A stretch of DNA of 64,000 nucleotides from Candidatus Binatus sp. (GTDB taxonomy: Bacteria > Desulfobacterota > Binatia > Binatales > Binataceae), in assembly GCF_030646925.1 (NCBI RefSeq), contig NZ_JAUSKL010000122.1, positions 65,365 to 129,364 on the forward strand, in the 5' to 3' direction. How positions within the stretch are numbered: position 1 is the stretch's first letter; each line of letters opens with the position of its first letter. A program made the position numbers and the translations under genes. The notes below the pieces were generated by a model. It was not told the origin of the DNA. It saw only the letters and a program-made list of their open reading frames with translations, and ran no database searches. Positions 61,563-64,000 of the stretch are shown here, in pieces.

Positions 61563-62639
61563 ATGCCATCCGCATTATCCTCTCGCGAGCAGACTCGTAT
61601 CGATCGAACCGATCGCTCCGAGCCTGCGATCGACCCGGTAAAGAATCCGAACCTTGCGCCGGCGGACGACGCACCGCCATTTCCGCTGAATCGCGGGGTC
61701 GGCGAGAGCCAGCAGTTCCCGCTGGGTTTCAAGGATCGGATGATCTATCGGCTGCTGCTCGGCGCGCTCCACGCTTTCAGCCTGCTGCCGGATTTCGTGC
61801 TGTATCCGTTGGGCGTCGGCTGCGCGCTGCTATTCTATCGATTCGACGGGCGGCACGTGAAAATCGGGCTCAAGAATCTCGAGATCGCTTTTCCGGAGCG
61901 CAGCGAGGCGGAACGTCGGCGCATCCTGCGCGCCTCCTACATGAATCTCGGCAGGACTGCGGCCGAGTACGTGCGGATGGGCGGCTTCTTCTATCGCCGC
62001 CTGAAGGATCGGGTTGGTTACAGCCGCACGGATATCTGGAAGGCGCTGCAGCCGAAGTATCAAGGGATTGGCGCGCTCATCCTGACGGCGCATTTCGGGA
62101 ACTTCGAGTTGCTGCCGGCCGGACACGCGCTGCACGGTTATCAGATCAGCCTGGTGCATCACACGCAGCGATTTCTGGCGGGCGACGCGCTGATGACGTT
62201 CATCCGCGAGCGTATCGGCGTCAAGATCATTCGCAAGCATAAGGCGGCGCGCGAGATGCTGCGCACGCTCAAACACGGCGACCTGATCGGAATTCCCTTC
62301 GACCAGAACGCCAAGCGCTCGGAGGCAATCTGGGTGCCATTTTTCGGCGAGATGGCGGCGACGCCGGGTGGATTTGACCGACTGGCGATGATGGCGGGTT
62401 GTCCGGTGGTGCCGGCGTTCATCGTTCGACAGCCCGACGGGCGGAGCCATGTGATCGAAGTGCAGGAAGAAATCGAGCAGCAGCGAACGGGCGACAAGGA
62501 CGCCGACGCGCTCGCGAACACGGCGCGGTATCAATTGGCGATCGAGGCGATGGTGCGAAAATATCCGGAGCAGTGGCTGTGGACGCATCGGCGCTATCGC
62601 ACGCGTCCGGTCCGCGGCAGCAAATCAATCTACGATTGA
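61563..62639 (+). CDS. LpxL/HtrB-type lysophospholipid/lipid A acyltransferase
   Basis: Membrane-associated acyltransferase of the lipid A late-acylation family. The H-x4-E/D motif is HFGNFE in LTAHFGNFELLP, followed by GIPFDQNAKRSEAIWVPFFG and the C-terminal QWLWTHRRYRTRP typical of HtrB. One hydrophobic segment lies near residues 60-85. The first 50 residues are Ser/Arg/Pro-rich and may be untranslated if an internal ATG (61740) is used, which would leave 300 residues, close to the family size. Which acyl group and acceptor it uses is not decided by sequence. Its presence supports a Gram-negative envelope with LPS. Confidence 0.88.
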   Translation: MPSALSSREQTRIDRTDRSEPAIDPVKNPNLAPADDAPPFPLNRGVGESQQFPLGFKDRMIYRLLLGALHAFSLLPDFVLYPLGVGCALLFYRFDGRHVKIGLKNLEIAFPERSEAERRRILRASYMNLGRTAAEYVRMGGFFYRRLKDRVGYSRTDIWKALQPKYQGIGALILTAHFGNFELLPAGHALHGYQISLVHHTQRFLAGDALMTFIRERIGVKIIRKHKAAREMLRTLKHGDLIGIPFDQNAKRSEAIWVPFFGEMAATPGGFDRLAMMAGCPVVPAFIVRQPDGRSHVIEVQEEIEQQRTGDKDADALANTARYQLAIEAMVRKYPEQWLWTHRRYRTRPVRGSKSIYD

Positions 62640-62671
62640 TCGAGCCACACCTGATCTTCGGGGGCTAAATC

Positions 62672-62694
62672 GCCCGTAACAAGGGCATTTTTTT
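62672..62694 (+). terminator. Weak terminator downstream of the acyltransferase
   Basis: GCCC-GTAACAA-GGGC followed by A and seven T. The 4-bp stem is short, though the T-run is convincing. It lies exactly at the 3' end of the convergent DUF1524 gene. Confidence 0.4.
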
Positions 62695-64000
62695 CACGCT
62701 TGTGACTGGGGGAATCTAGCAGGGTCCTCTCTGATTTCGATCCCGTGCAAGTTCGTGATCGATATGAAATTGCGTTGATAGTCCCAAGCCAAATCGTCTT
62801 TTCTCAACCCCCGTTTCAGATATTCCACAACAGAAAGCGGATCTTTGACGTAAGCATTTGCTTTTCGATCCAAGCTCTGGCCTCTCGAGCCGGGTCTGTC
62901 CGGTGGTGCCACCAGCAATCTTACATGGTCAGATTTCAGTATGATGCCTTGAAAATAATCCGGCCTTCGATTCATTTCACCTGACCAAACGATCTCTTGT
63001 TCATCTGCTACAGTGCGTGACTGCGCAATTCCTCTATCGCTATTGTCGGTTCGATCCGATAGCGTCTCGTCTTTCAACGGGACCGCTTTTTCGTCCCAAC
63101 TGGATAGGGTATCCGATGGCGAAGTTCTAGTTAGATCGTTTGCTAAACAATTTCGCGGCCAAATTTCCAAGGCGCGTTTAAACAGAATCTCGCCTCGTGT
63201 AACAAGGTCTATTTCGCGCCACTGTGAATATGCTCGGTTTCGCAAGAAGGCGTTTAGCCGAAGGTCGCTGTGCTCGACTATCGCCCGCGCTTTGTCAGAA
63301 AAAGGTCCATCACTCACCGATGAGTTAAGCGGTCCAGTCAACAACGTTAGGTTGCCAACTGTATGAATCATTTGTTTTCTGAGACGTTTTAGCTCCGCGA
63401 ATTCCAAGTCCGATTCGAGATCTCCGGATAGCGGATAGTTTGGATTGTCGCCCTCGGCAGCGGACTGCGGCATAAGGTGCTCCACTGTGAGACCGATGGG
63501 TGTCGGAATCGCTTCGGTCTTCGTCGTACGCAGTGATTCATTCACAGCGCGGAGGATCATCGCGACTCGATCGACGCGACTCTTTACGTACAGAGGATTC
63601 TGCATCCATCCCACGTGGAATTCTTCGTCGGTAGGCCATTTCGACGTCGGCTCGGCCGACCTGAGCAATTCGTTTCTAACGGCCGCAGCGGTATTTCCAT
63701 TTTCTTGAATTGATTTTTTGATAGTTCTCAGTAGACCGAGAAAAAAATGGTTGTAGTTCTTCGCTGTCAGTTGGCAGACGAAGCGATGTATTAGGAACGA
63801 TTCAAGATCCTGGACTATTTGATTGCGATCTTGCGTCGTTAGCTTTGTCGACGGCGCGTCCAGCAGGAGCAACAGGATCGGATACACCGTGCTCGTGTCC
63901 AGAGAACGAAGTCTCTCTGCAAATAAGATCAATCGAGCTGTGCCTGAGGGTGTGAGCAACTGGCTAAAATGCTCGCTCACAACCTGGAGACTCGCTAGAT
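62694..64000 (-). CDS. GmrSD-like (DUF262/DUF1524) restriction protein, C-terminal part, cut by right edge
   Basis: The frame is open from the right edge, so the DUF262 (GmrS-like) NTPase domain lies outside. The visible part has the DUF1524/GmrD-type HNH nuclease: TVEHLMPQ (Glu-His), then the IHTVGNLTLLTGPLNSS motif and a WREIDLVTRGEILFKRALEIWP ending (in excerpts). About 140 C-terminal residues follow that I cannot assign. GmrSD proteins are type IV-like restriction systems that cut glucosylated hydroxymethylcytosine DNA; some homologues act as phage defence alone. The base composition is clearly more AT-rich than the chromosome average here, indicating transfer. A GTG 20 bp from the edge is an internal codon and probably not the start. 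Confidence 0.85.
   Translation of the reverse strand, partial: LASLQVVSEHFSQLLTPSGTARLILFAERLRSLDTSTVYPILLLLLDAPSTKLTTQDRNQIVQDLESFLIHRFVCQLTAKNYNHFFLGLLRTIKKSIQENGNTAAAVRNELLRSAEPTSKWPTDEEFHVGWMQNPLYVKSRVDRVAMILRAVNESLRTTKTEAIPTPIGLTVEHLMPQSAAEGDNPNYPLSGDLESDLEFAELKRLRKQMIHTVGNLTLLTGPLNSSVSDGPFSDKARAIVEHSDLRLNAFLRNRAYSQWREIDLVTRGEILFKRALEIWPRNCLANDLTRTSPSDTLSSWDEKAVPLKDETLSDRTDNSDRGIAQSRTVADEQEIVWSGEMNRRPDYFQGIILKSDHVRLLVAPPDRPGSRGQSLDRKANAYVKDPLSVVEYLKRGLRKDDLAWDYQRNFISITNLHGIEIREDPARFPQSQA

Noticed and set aside
1-64000. tRNA, rRNA, CRISPR arrays and IS transposases
   Set aside because: I looked for them by eye throughout and saw none; a dedicated tool could still find a tRNA I missed.

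Overview
This window is 64 kb of high-GC bacterial chromosome and is mostly housekeeping. The layout suggests a Gram-negative organism: it has an LpxL/HtrB-type acyltransferase, an outer-membrane-associated DUF1329 protein and MacA/MacB-type envelope transport parts. The gene order ftsH-folP-cdaA-ybbR-glmM, the lysC-cimA pair and purB-C-S-Q-L-F resemble lineages once grouped as Deltaproteobacteria. The F420-type luciferase-like oxidoreductase and the DUF1329 protein would fit a Binatota (Desulfobacterota_B)-like bacterium. That placement is an inference without a phylogeny.

Region by region. 1-4.8 kb: the end of FtsH, dihydropteroate synthase, and a c-di-AMP/peptidoglycan-precursor operon (cdaA, ybbR, glmM). 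4.8-11.5 kb: pdxJ on the minus strand, NAD(P)HX repair, tsaE, lysC, cimA, cysE. 11.8-18.4 kb: a tightly overlapping sulfur/tRNA/ribosome-assembly string (cysteine desulfurase, mnmA, mtaB-like, rnc, era, der). 18.5-23.8 kb: guaA, gltX, a cupredoxin-like protein, clpP and an HPP-like membrane protein. 23.9-25.2 kb: a small foreign-looking pair (winged-helix protein plus nucleotidyltransferase) behind a near-perfect palindrome, resembling a toxin-antitoxin module. 25.2-34 kb: accessory metabolism and transport (DUF885 metallopeptidase, RMD1/DUF155, LLM oxidoreductase, O-methyltransferase, 2Fe-2S ferredoxin, MacA with two FtsX-like permeases but no ATPase). 34-46 kb: rpsO-pnp, an M16 peptidase, dut between two copies of a palindromic repeat, and the translationally coupled purine operon.

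46-50 kb holds the most interesting system. A minus-strand ECF sigma factor and its zinc-finger anti-sigma diverge from a bufferin-type RiPP metallophore operon: a short secreted Cys-rich precursor, a DUF692/MNIO enzyme and a DUF2063 partner. Bufferins are a recently described copper-binding family. The variant here, its regulators and an intercistronic hairpin deserve attention.

50-64 kb: a GNAT-like protein, DUF1329, a cyclase-family enzyme with a histone-H1-like basic tail, the rpsF-(PriB-like)-rpsR-DUF2232-rplI operon, a GST, a secreted YadA-head-like repeat protein with an S74 chaperone domain, a zinc-ribbon protein, glgC, an LpxL-like acyltransferase, and a GmrSD-like (DUF262/DUF1524) restriction protein cut by the right edge. 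I saw no rRNA, tRNA, CRISPR array or insertion-sequence transposase.
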